Positions 45,098 to 57,784 of a DNA stretch of 64,000 nucleotides are shown piece by piece. Position 1 is the stretch's first letter, and the number at the start of each line of letters is the position of its first letter. The notes below the pieces were generated by a model that searched no databases, was not told where the DNA came from, and saw only the letters and a program-made list of their open reading frames with translations. The position numbers were made by a program, and so were the translations under genes. Location: assembly GCF_932526225.1 (NCBI RefSeq), contig NC_064040.1:5925181-5989180 (forward strand), written 5' to 3'. This stretch comes from Nematostella vectensis (lineage: Eukaryota > Cnidaria > Anthozoa > Actiniaria > Edwardsiidae).

Positions 45098-45364
45098 TTC
45101 GTTACAAATACAAAAGAACAAAGCGAAAACCCAGATATGCGAGTCGGCAAATACATAAATTCTAAAAAAAACAAATTGAAGGAAAAGCTTTGCCAACAGG
45201 GTCGTACACCCTAGCTATTTTCTGTAAAAAAATGTGCCAAAACTCTTCCTCGGTAGGAATGTTGGACATAGCAGTGGTCATAGTCTCTCGTGGAATTATT
45301 TTATGACAAGATCAGACTTGTCAAGGAATGGTTGTTCAAGTCTGACTAAAAATTCATATAGCCG

Positions 45365-46275
45365 CAAGCTAAGTCCACAGAAGCAGTAGTCACGCAAGCT
45401 ATGTCCACCTCTTCAAGAACTGTAGTCACGCAAGCTATGTGCACTCTTCAAGAACTGTAGTCACGCAAGCTATGTGCACTCTTCAAGAAAAAGAAGTCAC
45501 GCAACTGGCAGGTGAGTAACTTTTTACCTTTTTAGGAACAGTGGTCACGCAAGCTATGTCCACCTCTTCAAGAATAGTAGTCACGCAAGCTATGCCCACT
45601 TTTCCAGAAACAGAAGTCACGCAAGCTATGTCCACGTTTCCAGGAACAATAGTCACGCAAGCTATGTCTACTTTTTAAGTTACAGAAGTCATGCAAGCTA
45701 TGTCTGCGTCTTCAGGAACAGTAGTAACGCAAGCTATGTCCACCTCTGTTGGAACAGTAGTAACGCAAGCTATGTCCACCTCTGTTGGAACAGTAGTAAC
45801 GCAAGCTATGTCCACCTCTGTTGGAACAGTAGTAACGCAAGCTATGTCCACCTCTGTTGGAACAGTAGTAAAGCAAGCTATGTCCACCTCTGTTGGAACA
45901 GTAGTAACGCAAGCTATGTCCACCTCTGTTGGAACAGTAGTAACGCAAGCTATGTCCACCTCTGTTGGAACAGTAGTAACGCAAGCTATGTTCACCTCTG
46001 TTGGAACAGTAGTAACGCAAGCTATGTTCACCTCTGTTGGAACAGTAGTAACGCAAGCTATGTCCACCTCTGTTGGAACAGTAGTAACGCAAGCTATGTC
46101 CACCTCTGTTGGAACAGTAGTAACGCAAGCTATGTTCACCTCTGTTGGAACAGTAGTAACGCAAGCTATGTTCACCTCTTTAGGAACATTAGTCAAGCAA
46201 GCTATATCTTCTTTTCAGTTACACTTTTTCAGGAACAAAAGTCACGCAAGCTATGTCCACTTTTTCCAGGAACAG
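45365..46275. repeat. 36-bp minisatellite (GCAAGCTATGTCCACCTCTG units)
   Basis: About 24 copies of GGAACAGTAGTAACGCAAGC followed by TATGTCCACCTCTGTT; the central 12-14 copies are nearly identical, the edges degenerate. As 36 is a multiple of three, frames stay open on both strands, including a 216-codon plus frame and 150- and 173-codon minus frames. It lies 3' of the minus-strand gene ending at 46367. Confidence 0.93.
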
Positions 46276-46366
46276 TCATCATCACAGAGATCCACACACG
46301 ATTTCGCGCCCATAACGGCCATAAACATTTGTCCGGTCTAGTATTGCCCGGTAACCTGGCCTGGCT

Positions 46367-49070
46367 TTAGCCATAGAAGTCAAAATCATCATCGTCATCG
46401 GCGGCTTCTTGTCCGCCCGTGCTCAGCTGGAGGTCTGGTTCCGACTCAGTGTCCGAATGGTTCCAGAAATCTTCAATCAAGAAAAAAACAAAACAATCAC
46501 ATTGTTTTTACATCTAAAATATATATTGTGCACAAATGATGATGATGGTGATAAAGATGATGTACAACAGAACAACACAGGTTTATAAGGAGAAAAATTA
46601 ATATAGTTAATCGATTATTTATTTTACGATTTACCTTCCTTACGAGATTCGAGTTAATGGGGGTCAAAAAAAAAATACTTTAAGGAAAGTTCGAGTGATC
46701 GCCGGTGATAATGATGATTTTGTCTTGCGTTGTTCGAGGTTCTTCTCGTTTGATTTTACTACTTGAGAGGAAATTAGAAATTAGACAGGTATAGTTAGAA
46801 GAACTACAACAAGCTGGAGAAAAAAAACTAACCCTGCGACTATGAGCTATCCTGCTTTTACAGAGGCGTACAACAAGCTGGAGAAAAAACTAACCCTGCG
46901 ACTATGAGCTATCCTGCTTTTACAGAGGCGTACAACAAGCTGGAGAAAAAAAACTAACCCTGCGACTATGAGCTATCCTGCTTTTACAGAGGCGTACAAC
47001 ATGCTGGAGAAAAAAAACTAACCCTGCGACTATGAGCTATTCTGCTTTGACAGAGGCGTACAACAAGCTGGAGAAAAAAAAACTAACCCTGCGACTATGA
47101 GCTATTCTGCTTTGACAGAGGCGTACAACAAGCTGGAGAAAAAAAAACTAACCCTGCGACTATGAGCTATCCTGCTTTTACAGAGGCGTACAACAAGCTG
47201 GAGAAAAAAAAACTAACCCTGCGACTATGAGCTATCCTGCTTTTACAGAGGCGTACAACAAGCTGGAGAAAAAAAAACTAACCCTGCGACTATGAGCTAT
47301 CCTGCTTTTACAGAGGCGTACAACACACCAATCAAACCCGAGTTGGTTTATTTCCCTACAGGGCCTTCCGGGTAATCCCCTACAGGGCCTTCCGGGTAAT
47401 CCCCTACAGGGCCTTCCTGGTATTTCCCTACAGGACCTTCCTGGTATTTCCCTACAGGGCCTTTCTGGTATTTCCCTTCAGGGCCTTCCTGGTATTTCCA
47501 TACAGGACTTTCCTGGTATTTCCCTACAGGGCCTTCCTAGGGCCCTGTTGTCTCGAAGGATACGATAATTTTTTTTTTTAGTTTTGCCATTAAAAATGAG
47601 TAAAACAAATACGAATATACACGACAGTTTATCACCAACCTGGCTTCTTGGGTACTTTTGCTGCGGGTTTCTCTTTGGGCTGGGAAGTTACTGGTTTCTT
47701 TGCCTCGGTCACCGCGGACGGAATATAAGCCGGAGTGTCATCAGGCGTTAGCGGCGGTGACACGGAGCTGTCTGAGTCTGTTCGGTCCGTCCGAGGGGTC
47801 GGTTCGGTTGCGTCTGACTTCCAAGAGGCCGATAGTCGTCCGTTGTCCTCCCCTCCCCAGCTATCGCCTAGTTCCTCACTGCCGTAAGAAAGCCCCAGGC
47901 TTCCCTCTCCTCCGCCGAACAGAGAGAGCTTGGGTCTCTGGCGACTCTGTGGATATCGAGCATTAGTCAAATCACACATGAAGTCTCTCCACCCCTCACG
48001 AGGGTTCCCCCCTTTTTGCCACTGAGGCTGGGGGTGAAACTTGGCGCGAGGGGATAGGCAAAGGCACGTCCGTTAATTACCTGTTTCCGGTTCTCCGGCG
48101 TCTTGTTCCCGCCATTTACAGGTGACCGCTGTCTCGGTGATAGCGGAGGCGGCGATATGCTCCTCGCAAGCGTACGCTCAACGTCATCATCATCCTCACT
48201 CTCACCCTTCTTGGGCCCAGACTCCCCAAGTATAACACTGACGTCGTCGACCGGGTCGGACTGGGCGCTAGACATCAGTTTTTTATAGGCGGCGGTCTCG
48301 TTGAGTGGGACATTCTCTTCTTCAAAGTCCTCTTCGTACGAAAACGTGCGCTGCAGGGGGTCGGGCTGCCCATTCCCGGCAGAGTGAACGCTATAGATGA
48401 GACATTTGAAATAACGACTGAGTTAAAAAAAATACATCAAGATTCAATACACAAGGGCATTGTATTGAACAGACACAGACAATGCAAAGCATGGCGCAAA
48501 AAGGACAAAACAGTACTGAGCAAGCATGAAATGACGCAAGCATGATATGACGCAAACATGATATGACGCAAGCATGATATGACACAAGCATATGACGCAA
48601 GCATGATATGACGCAAGCATGATATGACACAAGCATGATATGACGCAAGCATGATATGACGCAAGCATATGACGCAAGCATGATATGACGCAAGCATATG
48701 ACACAAGCATATGACGCAAGCATGATATGACGCAAGCATGATATGACACAAGCATATGAAGCAAGCATGATATGACGCAAGCATGATATGACGCAAGCAT
48801 TACGTAATTAAAGCGTGGATATGTCGATACAAACTTTCCATAAAGGCAGGAATACATCGGGTCACATGACTATGGCCTCCTGGTCTTGACTTACCTTTCG
48901 TCCGGAAGTGGGGCGTCGGAGATGAAAGAAGAACTTTCTGACGTCACTGATCTATTTGCGTCACGTTGGTCGAGGTCACGTGGAAGGTCCTCGGGCTCGT
49001 CTGGGGAGGACTGGGACTCGGGCTCCTCTTTTAGTGAAGATATGATCAAGCGGGAGAGAAGGGCCTGCCA
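46367..49070 (-). CDS. C-terminal four exons of an acidic, Ser/Pro-rich protein of unknown family
   Basis: Minus-strand exons 49070-48895, 48390-48081, 47946-47640 and 46470-46367 join in frame (phases 2, 0, 1) and encode about 298 residues to a TAA at 46369-46367. The sequence is low in hydrophobic residues and looks disordered: SQSSPDEPEDLPRDLDQRD, RTFSYEEDFEEEN, then SISPPPLSPRQRSPV, a Gly/Ser part, SPPLTPDDTPAY and a Lys/Pro stretch. It ends in a run of Asp followed by FDFYG. Several SP/TP sites suggest phosphorylation by proline-directed kinases. The first exon starts with an acceptor (ATGCTAG), so more exons lie upstream, but none could be recognised in 49.1-55.7 kb. All three introns hold minisatellites or are short. 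I do not recognise the family. Confidence 0.65.
46795..47335. repeat. ~65-bp minisatellite, eight copies
   Basis: Eight nearly identical copies of GAGGCGTACAACAAGCTGGA, then an A-run of 6-9, then CTAACCCTGCGACTATGAGC, then TATCCTGCTTTTACA. The A-run length varies between copies. It lies in the last intron of the acidic protein gene. Confidence 0.93.
47350..47545. repeat. 23-24-bp minisatellite (CCTACAGGGCCTTCCTGGTA units)
   Basis: About eight copies of TTTCCCTACAGGGCCTTCCT plus GGTA, with a TTCCGGGTAATCC variant in the first copies. Same intron as the 65-bp array. Confidence 0.9.
48530..48810. repeat. Short tandem repeat GCAAGCATGATATGAC
   Basis: About eighteen copies of a 16-bp unit and a shorter 11-bp version (GCAAGCATATGAC), between the first two recognised exons of the acidic protein gene. 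The minus-strand frames rich in Cys/His are products of the repeat. Confidence 0.9.
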
Positions 49071-49079
49071 CTAGCATAA

Positions 49080-50390
49080 AAAACAGACAGTAGCTTAGTG
49101 TTGAATGGTATAAGAGTACGGATGTTCTTTTTCGTGCCAGATCACAACATCAATATTTTGTCTTATGTTCAGGTTTGTTCTAAGTAACCATAGATCATTA
49201 TTTGCTGAGGTAGTACCTCTGGATCTCGCAGATAGTTCTGATAGTAATTTCTATATAATACATCGTTTGAAAACCTGGTGTATGATTAAGATCATAAAAA
49301 AGAGCTATCCATGAAAAGTAAGCGAGGGCCTCCCGACGGACAGATTGGATGCGCCTTGAGGTAACAAGTTCGGACAACTGCGTCCTGTTGTACTTAAGTT
49401 CAGACAACTTCGTCCTGTTGTACTTAGTTTATGTTATGTAACCATTGTCAGCATGTGCAATTGCAAGAGCCATATGGATCATCTTAAGCATATGGATCGT
49501 AATGGTATCCTGCAGAGCGCAAAGACGTTGTTCTGGTGTTTCAACAATATACATGCCGAGAGAAATCGAACGCCTGATCAGCACGAGGAAAGACGTTACG
49601 TCATGAGGCAGCAAAACGTGTAAAAATGTGCAAGGGTTATGATAAATGAAAACAAGTGTTGATGATTGGTGTCGAACCCAAACATCATCTGAGCAACCAA
49701 TATCTGCGTTGTTTCAACACGATCATCTACTGGTTAATACAACGAAGTTAAGTGACAGAAATTGAGTTTTGTTTCGAAAGTTCCGCAATAAGTCATGAAC
49801 AATTGGAACGTGACGCAGTATTTTTCTCAGACATCTGGCAACCTATAAATAGTAAAAACCAGCGTGTAAGAACCTAGTTTTTTTCAAGTTTGGCAAAATG
49901 GGTTCTTCTATTTTGACGTACTAACTATGATTTAAGGCAAAATAGTTTTTTTTAAAATATTTTTTTTCCAAGTTGCTTAATCAATAGTGGATTCATAATA
50001 CTGAAGTGTGACTGATTACATAGCTATTTTGCTATAGAGATATCCTACTGTATATATGTTGTATCTGTAATCTTATCTTTATGGAACAGCAAAATGTTTA
50101 GCGAATTTATATGTTAAAGCCCCATAATTTGTTTCATTTTCATTGGAGTAACCCATCATACAAAAACCTTTTGAATTTTAGCTTAGTAGGTTCTTATATT
50201 TAAAACAGACCTATCAGAATAAATCCCTTGAGGACCTGATATCTTATGATGACAAACCACTGTTTGCCTTGAAATCGTATGATGATTTGACCATAGTTTG
50301 GAAGAGATATAAATAAACTCAGATAATCGCAACGCGTGCTATAGTTCCCCGAGTGGGCCCATCCTGAATTAAAAATAGCTATTACATATC
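49080..50390. other. Gene-poor region, no exon recognised
   Basis: Minus-strand open frames at 49198-49407 and 49429-49614 show no domain. Upstream exons of the acidic protein gene could be here, but none can be supported. It contains the direct repeat TTCAGACAACTTCGTCCTGT/TTCGGACAACTGCGTCCTGT near 49370-49420. Confidence 0.4.
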
Positions 50391-50395
50391 ATTAC

Positions 50396-50486
50396 CAATT
50401 ATACCATTTCCATTGAGGTGGATAGTAGATAGTAGAGGTAGAAATTTTTAAAGCCACCATCCGTAGAAATGGAAATGGTATAATTG
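50396..50486. mobile_element. 91-bp inverted-repeat element (CAATTATACCATTTCCATT ends)
   Basis: CAATTATACCATTTCCATT at the left is matched by AAATGGAAATGGTATAATTG at the right. It is a short MITE-like hairpin without a resolved target duplication. Confidence 0.6.
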
Positions 50487-51145
50487 TTTTAGTATATAAA
50501 ACGAGCTTTAGAACAATTATTATCTTCGGAAACACTTGCAAATCGGCTATTCACCCGCCATTTTGCTGAAGTTTGGGGCGCAGGAAAATATCCACCTCCT
50601 AGGAGGTGTATATTGTGTTTTATCGCGAGTTTCTCAACCAATCAAATCGCTTTTTCTTGCAAGGTTCCAGAGTTTTATATACTAATAAGAGTTAAATACA
50701 ATAGGGGAACTGCTTCTAAAACCTAATAGGGTTATTTTGAGTCCTCCAACCATTGCAATATATGATTTGACGCAAAATATAATCGAAAATAGGATTACAA
50801 TGGTAAATAAACTTGACTTGACATGGCTGTGGCCTCACACAAGGGAATGTTCTGGGAAAAGGAAATAACTCTACAGCATCTATGCATAGTAACCCAAGGC
50901 AAAATAATGGCCTTGCTACAAAAGGCAAGATTATGATCATTTTTGCATCGTTAGCTTGCGTCGTTTGTTCGATTCCACCTTCTCCCCAGCGTCTTGAGTG
51001 GAATTTCCAATATTGTGTCGAGCTAAAAGTTACCCAGAAGCCTTTGGGTACGAGGTTGTGATCGATAAGGTTCTTTTTTGAAAGGGGCCAACTTGACTGT
51101 GTTGGGTAACCCATTATTTCCTTTAAAGTCTGTTCAAACAGCTAA

Positions 51146-51269
51146 GGCTAAGTTCAAACGTCGTATTATCCATGAGCCGTATTCAATGCAAATGCATGTA
51201 AATGAATCTTCATCTGCTTGTATTTGCATTGAATACGGCTTATGGATAATACGACTTTTGCACTTAGCC
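51146..51269. mobile_element. 124-bp Harbinger-like MITE with TAA duplication
   Basis: The ends GGCTAAGTTCAAACGTCGTA and its imperfect inverse ATACGACTTTTGCACTTAGCC frame a hairpin that includes CCGTATTCAATGCAAATGCA and its inverse. TAA flanks both sides (51143-51145, 51270-51272), the target size typical of PIF/Harbinger elements. Confidence 0.75.
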
Positions 51270-51279
51270 TAAGTCCAAA

Positions 51280-54200
51280 TAATAGCGTCTTACTAGCAGT
51301 CACGTATAATGAGATTTGTTGTACCACGTGATATGTACCACGTGATACCACATGGGATAAGAACGCAAGAAAATCTACAAAACGTATCAGTTACGTGAGA
51401 ATGGCAAAACCCGCTTTCCTTTGCCAACAAAAACATCCTGAACATCACAGCATGCCTTTGCACTTTGGCGGAATAGCTGTTTCATGGAGCTAAACCGATG
51501 TTTAGGGCAAATAATAAATAATCGAAGACTAAGTAATCTACAAGAGTATGGGAGTGTCTAGAAAACATATTCATAGTCATTGAGTCGTTGTATTCGGTAA
51601 AAAAGCGCGGTCATGTGAGTTTTAGCCCTGTCGAAACATTAAGTGCCGGACGTCTTAGTTCCAAAAGAAGTAACAAACAAGTAAAATTCAATATTCTTGT
51701 AAGGTAAAATAAGACTAATGAACTTTTTAAGGCTCTTAAACGTCGCTCAAGGCTTATATCGGCGGCCTTTGATTAATTGTGATATAAGGTTATCTTGACG
51801 CAGATATGGAAAAGTGCTAAACGACACAAGATGGTCCTAATAATATTAGTGCCCGGATGGCAGGATATTTAAGTAAAGTTTTAAGTTAAAGCGTCCTGTC
51901 AACAACTTTGTTATGCGTTTTCATTCACTATAGAAATAATCTAAGTGCAATCGAAAATATCAGAATAGCTTTCCCCAAGTCAGCCGATGCGAATGGATGC
52001 TTTCTCACACCGTGTGAGATTGTGCGAGAGTGGTGAGTTGGGAAGGTATAGCGACATTTTTGACTAAATTTGATAAAAGAAGATGGCTATTTCGAGATCG
52101 CTTCACATATTTGTCTTCCAATATGAAATGAAAACAATAACAAAGGAAGGGCTGAGTATAGCTCTTTAAATATAACACATAAAAAATCAGTTGTTTTTGT
52201 CGTTATCTGAAGCTTAAAACAACGGGAGGAAAGACGGTGTAGCCAGCCCGTCAAATCCTTCGATACCCAATTCACTGATTAACAAACATAAAGCGCAAAT
52301 GTGCACCACTTTGAAATCACAAAAACGAGCCTAAGAACAGACGAATGCTGGTCATTCCGAAAGATAAAATTATTCTTGAATTGTACAGGCCAATAACTGC
52401 TCCCGTGTATGGAAGAACTCGTTACATAACAGAAAAACTAGACGTGCCAAATGTCCAGGTGCGTATAAAAGACAACATGTGACGATGAAGACTTGTGATG
52501 CCACACATGACATAGTGTACTTATCGGCTCCTTTTTAATTTGTCTACGAACAAAATCATCGTCTGGAGTCGCTACTTGATATGATGGATGCTTTATGTGT
52601 AGTTCCAGAAAATATCCTTCTCCCCCCCTTCCCCCATTGAGGGGATTGGAAATTCCGGGGGGTGGGGTAAATCTATGGTAAATTAATTAACAAAGTTCAA
52701 TAAATTATCTCATTTATTAATTATCACTTAATTATCTATAAAAGAATTTAATTATCCAACAGCTTGTCTGTCCGTCTTTTCTCTAACACTCCCGTCCGGC
52801 TTTCGGGCACAACATATTTTAAGTGTAAATAAGCAAATTCTTCCACCTTTGAAGATGCCAGGGCAAAACTCCCAAGAGCAAAATCATTAAATTAACAATT
52901 TAACCAAAAAATTTCCGGCCATTTTTCAAGCGCCTGATAAACAAACATATCTGTTCAAAATTGTACGGGAAATAACGAAGTATTGAGCTTCGTTTTAACG
53001 CGTCCGAAATATTCAGGTGTCCTTCGGCCCTTTTGCGATAATCGTACAACAAATGTCATCTGCCTCAGAAAAAAAATGAATAGGGGACGTATTTTGGGAG
53101 CGTTGGGAAAGATTTGGCAAGTGAAATGTCTAATCGAAAATTTTAGGAAAATATGTATATCAATCTCTTTTTAATAAAATCGAAGTGAAATTAGAAAGGC
53201 TTTTCTTCTTTAAAAAGGGATGAATGACGGTAGCTCTATTTATGTGAGATCACGAGTTAGCTAAAATGCCAGTTTCTTACAGTTTTATGGTGCGCAGCCG
53301 TTGGAATTCTACTTGTTTAAGGCCTTTAAACTTGAAAATTCCTAGAAATGACGAAGTAAACTATTCTAGGCAATCAATCTAAGATACACCAAAAAAGTGT
53401 GTATTCAAAAACATCAAATTCACTAATTACTGAAATACCACCCTGTTGTATCATTGTTGACATCGGAACTCCAAACGCTGGCAAAACGCGCCCGGACATC
53501 GAAACCCTTTCTTCTTCCGTGGTCATGCTACAACTTTCGACAAGTTCGATGATAGATTGAAGTAGAAATTCCACCTCCGGAGTGGAGTAGTATACTCATT
53601 GCATATTTTGTTTATGTTTCAGCAGCTCGATTTAGGTTTCTTTCGCACTTATCTTTTTGGCGTTTTAGAACTTCTACAATGGCAAGGATTTTTTTTGTTT
53701 ACAATAGCCTTAGGCGAACCCAACGTCTCGGTGCATCTGGTATTTCCCAGTCCCTCTCGGTCACTTCCGCCGCGTCCAGGCAAACTACTGCCCTTGCTCG
53801 ATAGAGGGTAGAGGCGTTGCGGAGAGAGGGGGGAGCTGGGAAATGAGAAGAAAGAGAAGCGAAGAAAAGAATAGAGAAGTAAAGAAAAGAAAAGAAACGA
53901 AAAGAGAAGTAAAGAGAAGAGAAGTGAAAAAACGAATAGATAAGTAAAGAAAAGAAAAGAATTTTATTGATTTATATGTTTTTTTTCTGTTTGCACATAG
54001 TGGTAGTAGGTCCGTTGCAGCGGTTATAGTTCCGTATCACTCAAAAATTATGTCGTCTGGTACGAGTTTTTTTTCATTTGAGAATCAATAAAAAATATTC
54101 ACTGAATAACATATCACATCCCTTCCTTTTTGCTAAAAATTAATGTATAAAAATGGTTTTAACGCAATGCAGCAGGTTAACAAACCAACAATCGTCAATT

Positions 54201-55690
54201 GGCTTTCGCTCGCGTGTCGCTAACAAATCCATATTGCAAGAAACAAAACGGTAGAAAATGTAGGGGATAAGGTGAGCCTAGAATTGGGTGATTTATTTTG
54301 TTAATTTTCGTGCACGAGAGCTCAACAAAACGCCGTTTTTATCAGCTAATGATTTAACTATGGTTAATCTCGTTTTATTTAATCATCGTAGCATATTAAT
54401 ATATCAATTACAGTTTCAGTAATTATTTTAATATAGAATTATATTTTATCGAGCGCTAAATAATATCAAGGAAGTCTCTAAAATGAAGTTATTTATTGAG
54501 CCGAATGACTGAAATCAAAGGCCCACATAGTTGGGAATGAAATGATTAATTAAGAAAGGGATGTATACAAATCAATTCTTTTGTTAAAGGAGGTATTGTT
54601 TTCATCTGACTTTAGTGACGCGGGTCAGTTCACTGTGCAGTAAACGCCGCTCATTGTCTAGCAACAGTTTTGAAAATCGCTTCTAAATAACGATACGTTC
54701 TGAACAAACCATTGGCTGAAATAAGCTGGATTTATATATCTATATCTCAGGAAAGGTTAATAGTTTTGTATCAATTAGGTAGTTTTGGATTGTTCAAATC
54801 TACAATTTTCGAGGCAAAAAGATAAAAACAAATGCTGAGTAATACGGAACTATACGATACTGTACAGTCACTGATCCGCAGGTATTCTGGGACTAATCAT
54901 GGCGGATCAGTTCAGGAAAACAAAAATGAAGTAACATTACAATAACGAGATACGAACATAAAAGCACAAACACAAATACAGAAAAGCATAGTAACAAAAC
55001 AAGAATGGGAGAATGGAGAATGGAATGAGATAGTAGAGGAGACTGACAATGTGTTTCATAAAGCCAGACGACAATTATTTTTTGTCAGAATTCAGATGTG
55101 TTAATTAAAAAATTCATCGCCTCAAGACATTTTGGCAGTATAAACTTTTTGATGCGAAATGCTCGATTGTTCTCCCCGAAAACGCGAAATGCATAAAGAA
55201 GAGTTTATTTTGAAGTCCGCTTTCCACTCTTTGAGACAGAAAGACGTTCACGAGAGCCGTAAGAGGAAGATAAGAATAAGATCATAGCTAAACATTAAAG
55301 GAGATTTCGCTTCGTAGTGAGGATAGTATTTACGACAGAGGAATCTAAGTGGGGTATCTGTCTTTCTCTGACTCGCCGTAAGCGAGCAACCTGGAATGAA
55401 TAAAGCCAGCAGGTTTCAGACGACTTGATAACAAACCCACGGTGAGTCGCCCCAGTACGGTATTTTGCGCGAAACACCCGGCACAAGATGGCACCGCGCG
55501 CGCGCCAAGAATGCCAAATGTGCTTGCCAGATGACGGCGAGCGATCAACAAATCTTTTTAACATGTTTGCACAACTCCGAAATCCGATAAACCAATGGCA
55601 AGTTCAAGTATTCAGAGTTAAAAAAGGCCACATAAACCCCCTATGGGCAGGTTGGTGGCGCTGAGACAGCATCGAAACATTGCGCACATT
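51280..55690. other. Gene-poor AT-rich region
   Basis: No gene can be supported. Weak coding-like pieces are an open stretch at about 52344-52460 (+) ending at a GTGCGT donor-like site, and 53374-53574 (-); neither shows a known domain. A purine-rich AAAGAAAAG microsatellite lies at about 53850-53960. ATGGCGGATCAG at 54898 looks like a start context but is followed by a stop after 11 codons. Confidence 0.4.
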
Positions 55691-55702
55691 TTTTCCAGCG
55701 GG

Positions 55703-55710
55703 TATAAATA
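55703..55710 (+). promoter_or_regulatory. TATA box of the vWA gene
   Basis: TATAAATA lies 81 bp upstream of the start codon at 55784, the same spacing as in the ShK-module gene. Confidence 0.75.
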
Positions 55711-55783
55711 CCATGGACAAAAGAGGAAAGATCAGACGACGCGAAAATCTTAACATAGCTCTACGCCTTTGCTCTCCCACACA

Positions 55784-57049
55784 ATGCTGCGCTTGCTTCT
55801 TGTTGCTGCCGTGCTGTTCTGCTGTTCCGAGGCGCTGATCGACCTGACTGACGACACGCTAGACAAGTGTTATACTAGTCTCGGTAAGTCCGCTTCCTGC
55901 TTCGCTTATCGCCTTCTATCACCGCGTTTTTCAATTTCTTTGCGGTTTTGGACGGAACTCCAAAATCAGGCGAATAACGCACTTGCATTGGTTCATTATT
56001 TAATTTAAGAAAGACACACTAGGAGAGACGGAATAATACGCAATTAATTACGGATATTTCTCGTTTATTGCTCGTTTTGTAAACGGAGGACAATTTGTAA
56101 TGTAATTAACGCTTTCATAACGTACTTTTCCTGTTGGAAACTAAACCGTTTGCTAGATGTCTTTCCCGACGTGACTTGGCCGTTTATTAGACGTATTCTC
56201 GCCTTTATATGCGCTTTACATACGGAAATTAGCTATTTATTAGTGAATTTTCTAGCGCAAAAACTCGAAAATCATTCTTTTACTTGTAGTTTTGATAACA
56301 GATTTCTCTATTCAATAGACCCCGAGTACATTCCACCAGACGACATTGTCGCTAAAAAGATGGCCAAAAATCTGCTCCGTCTCCGCCCTCCAGGCCGTCG
56401 CCAGTACGCCGCGCCGCGCCGCCCGACGGACGTGATCCTAGTGGTGGACTCCTCAAACTCCCTACGCAGGCGTGAATTTCACCGCGGCTTGCGCGCGCTC
56501 GAATGGCTCATCAACAGAGGCTCGTACAACACGCATTACGCAGGGATAGTCTTCTCTTTCGGTGCCAGCGTTGCGTTTCCTTTCCTTCCTCCAGATATCG
56601 CAAAACGTCTTGTGCGGAAAATCCCATTCGAGGCGGGTCGCACCAATACCCAGCTCGCGCTCAGCAAGGCTTTAGTCGACCTTCTCCAGAACAATCGATC
56701 AAACGTGCGCCCGAATTCCATAAAGAAAGTAGTCATTCTCTCTGATGGACAATCCAATATTGAACCAGAGAAGACGCTGTATAACGGGTTTAAGTTGAAG
56801 ATGCTGGGCGCCGAGGTGTTTGTGATTGCTGTGGGCAAGAAGTTGACCGGTTTGCCAGAGTTGATGAGCCTTGCAAGCACTACGAACGGGCATCTGTTCC
56901 GCGTCCAGTCCATGACGGGGCTCTTGCACGTGGTAAGACTGATCCCAAGGCCCGAGCAGGTCCGAGACATGGACATGTCCTGGTACAGAAAGCTGCTTGC
57001 GGCGAGGGAGAAACAGCTCGCTTCCCACAAGAAGCCGGGGGACACATAG
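55784..57049 (+). CDS. Secreted von Willebrand factor A domain protein
   Basis: Two exons, 55784-55883 and 56319-57049, joined in phase 1 (donor GTAAGT, acceptor TTCAATAG), give 276 residues. Exon 1 encodes a signal peptide (LLLVAAVLFCCSEA) and a short linker. Exon 2 carries a basic, proline-containing linker and one vWA domain from about residue 70. The MIDAS motif DSSNS is at 77-81, the Thr at 142-144 (RTNT) and the Asp in ILSDGQS, so metal-dependent ligand binding is possible. A short basic tail follows. The longer open frame 5' of the acceptor is intronic. Single-vWA secreted proteins occur in extracellular matrix and in nematocyst walls; the ligand cannot be told from sequence. Confidence 0.85.
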
Positions 57050-57059
57050 TTGGCAAGCA

Positions 57060-57780
57060 CCGACGTGCCTTACGCAAATATTTGGGCGTCGCAAAAAGAC
57101 CGAAAAAAGGGGGAAAATTTGGGAAATATGACGACGGAACTCTTCAGCATTTTATTGAAAAATTATAACAATAACACTACCCTGCATATAGCCATTCTGC
57201 AAGCACCAAATTTTAAAAGAAAAACGGAAAAGGAGTATCCGAAAAACGAAAGAACTATATCAAATGACAATTCATTAAGAGTATTTTTGCTCGATGGAAC
57301 TGTGAGAAAGTTTAAGTAGGTTCCCACTGAGCAGTCACACACTGCGTGGTCTAGCGTTGCACCGAGAAACATTGGAGGTGATTCAAAGTCCATAATGCTT
57401 CCATACACATAAAAGTAATAGAAAATATTATAGAAACTCCATGAGGAGATGACTGCGAATTTGAACAATTCTGCGACGAGTTAGACGTTCCCCAGACTAA
57501 TTAGCAAACGAAATGTAAATATACTGTAAATTCAATATCGAGTACAGAGCTCTATATGAACTACATTTATATGGCACAGGGTGCCAAAGATAACAAATAA
57601 ATTATACATCCCAAACTACAAATTGTGGTGTCTATGGATTCAATGACAAATTGCCTTGTGAGAGGACTTATCACACAAATAAACAAAAACAATAAATCAA
57701 GCAATTAAAAAAAACATCAACTAAACCATAAAAACAAATCATTAAGGTGGCAAACGCAGGAGAACGCACGCAACTACTTG
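57060..57780. other. 3' flank of the vWA gene, no gene seen
   Basis: AT-rich 3' UTR and spacer; an AATAAA poly(A) signal lies at about 57595. The open frames here lack domains. Confidence 0.5.
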
Positions 57781-57784
57781 ATTT

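Noticed and set aside
45691-46341. A 216-codon plus-strand open frame
   Set aside because: It is the 36-bp minisatellite, open on both strands, with no signal peptide, promoter or known domain.
48391-48857. Cys/His-rich minus frames that look like a metal-binding protein
   Set aside because: They are translations of the 16-bp GCAAGCATGATATGAC repeat in an intron.
52344-52480. Open stretch resembling an exon (MLVIPKDKIILELYRP...) with a GTGCGT site
   Set aside because: No acceptor or neighbouring exon could be linked and no domain recognised; too short to support.
53374-53574. Minus-strand frame with plausible composition (SIIELVESCSMTTEEER)
   Set aside because: Isolated, without splice partners or known domain.
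54898-54940. ATGGCGGATCAG start-like context
   Set aside because: A stop follows after 11 codons and no downstream exon could be tied to it.
55295-55564. 89-codon Arg-rich minus frame upstream of the vWA gene
   Set aside because: High GC and overlapping open frames in two phases; no domain and no initiator context.
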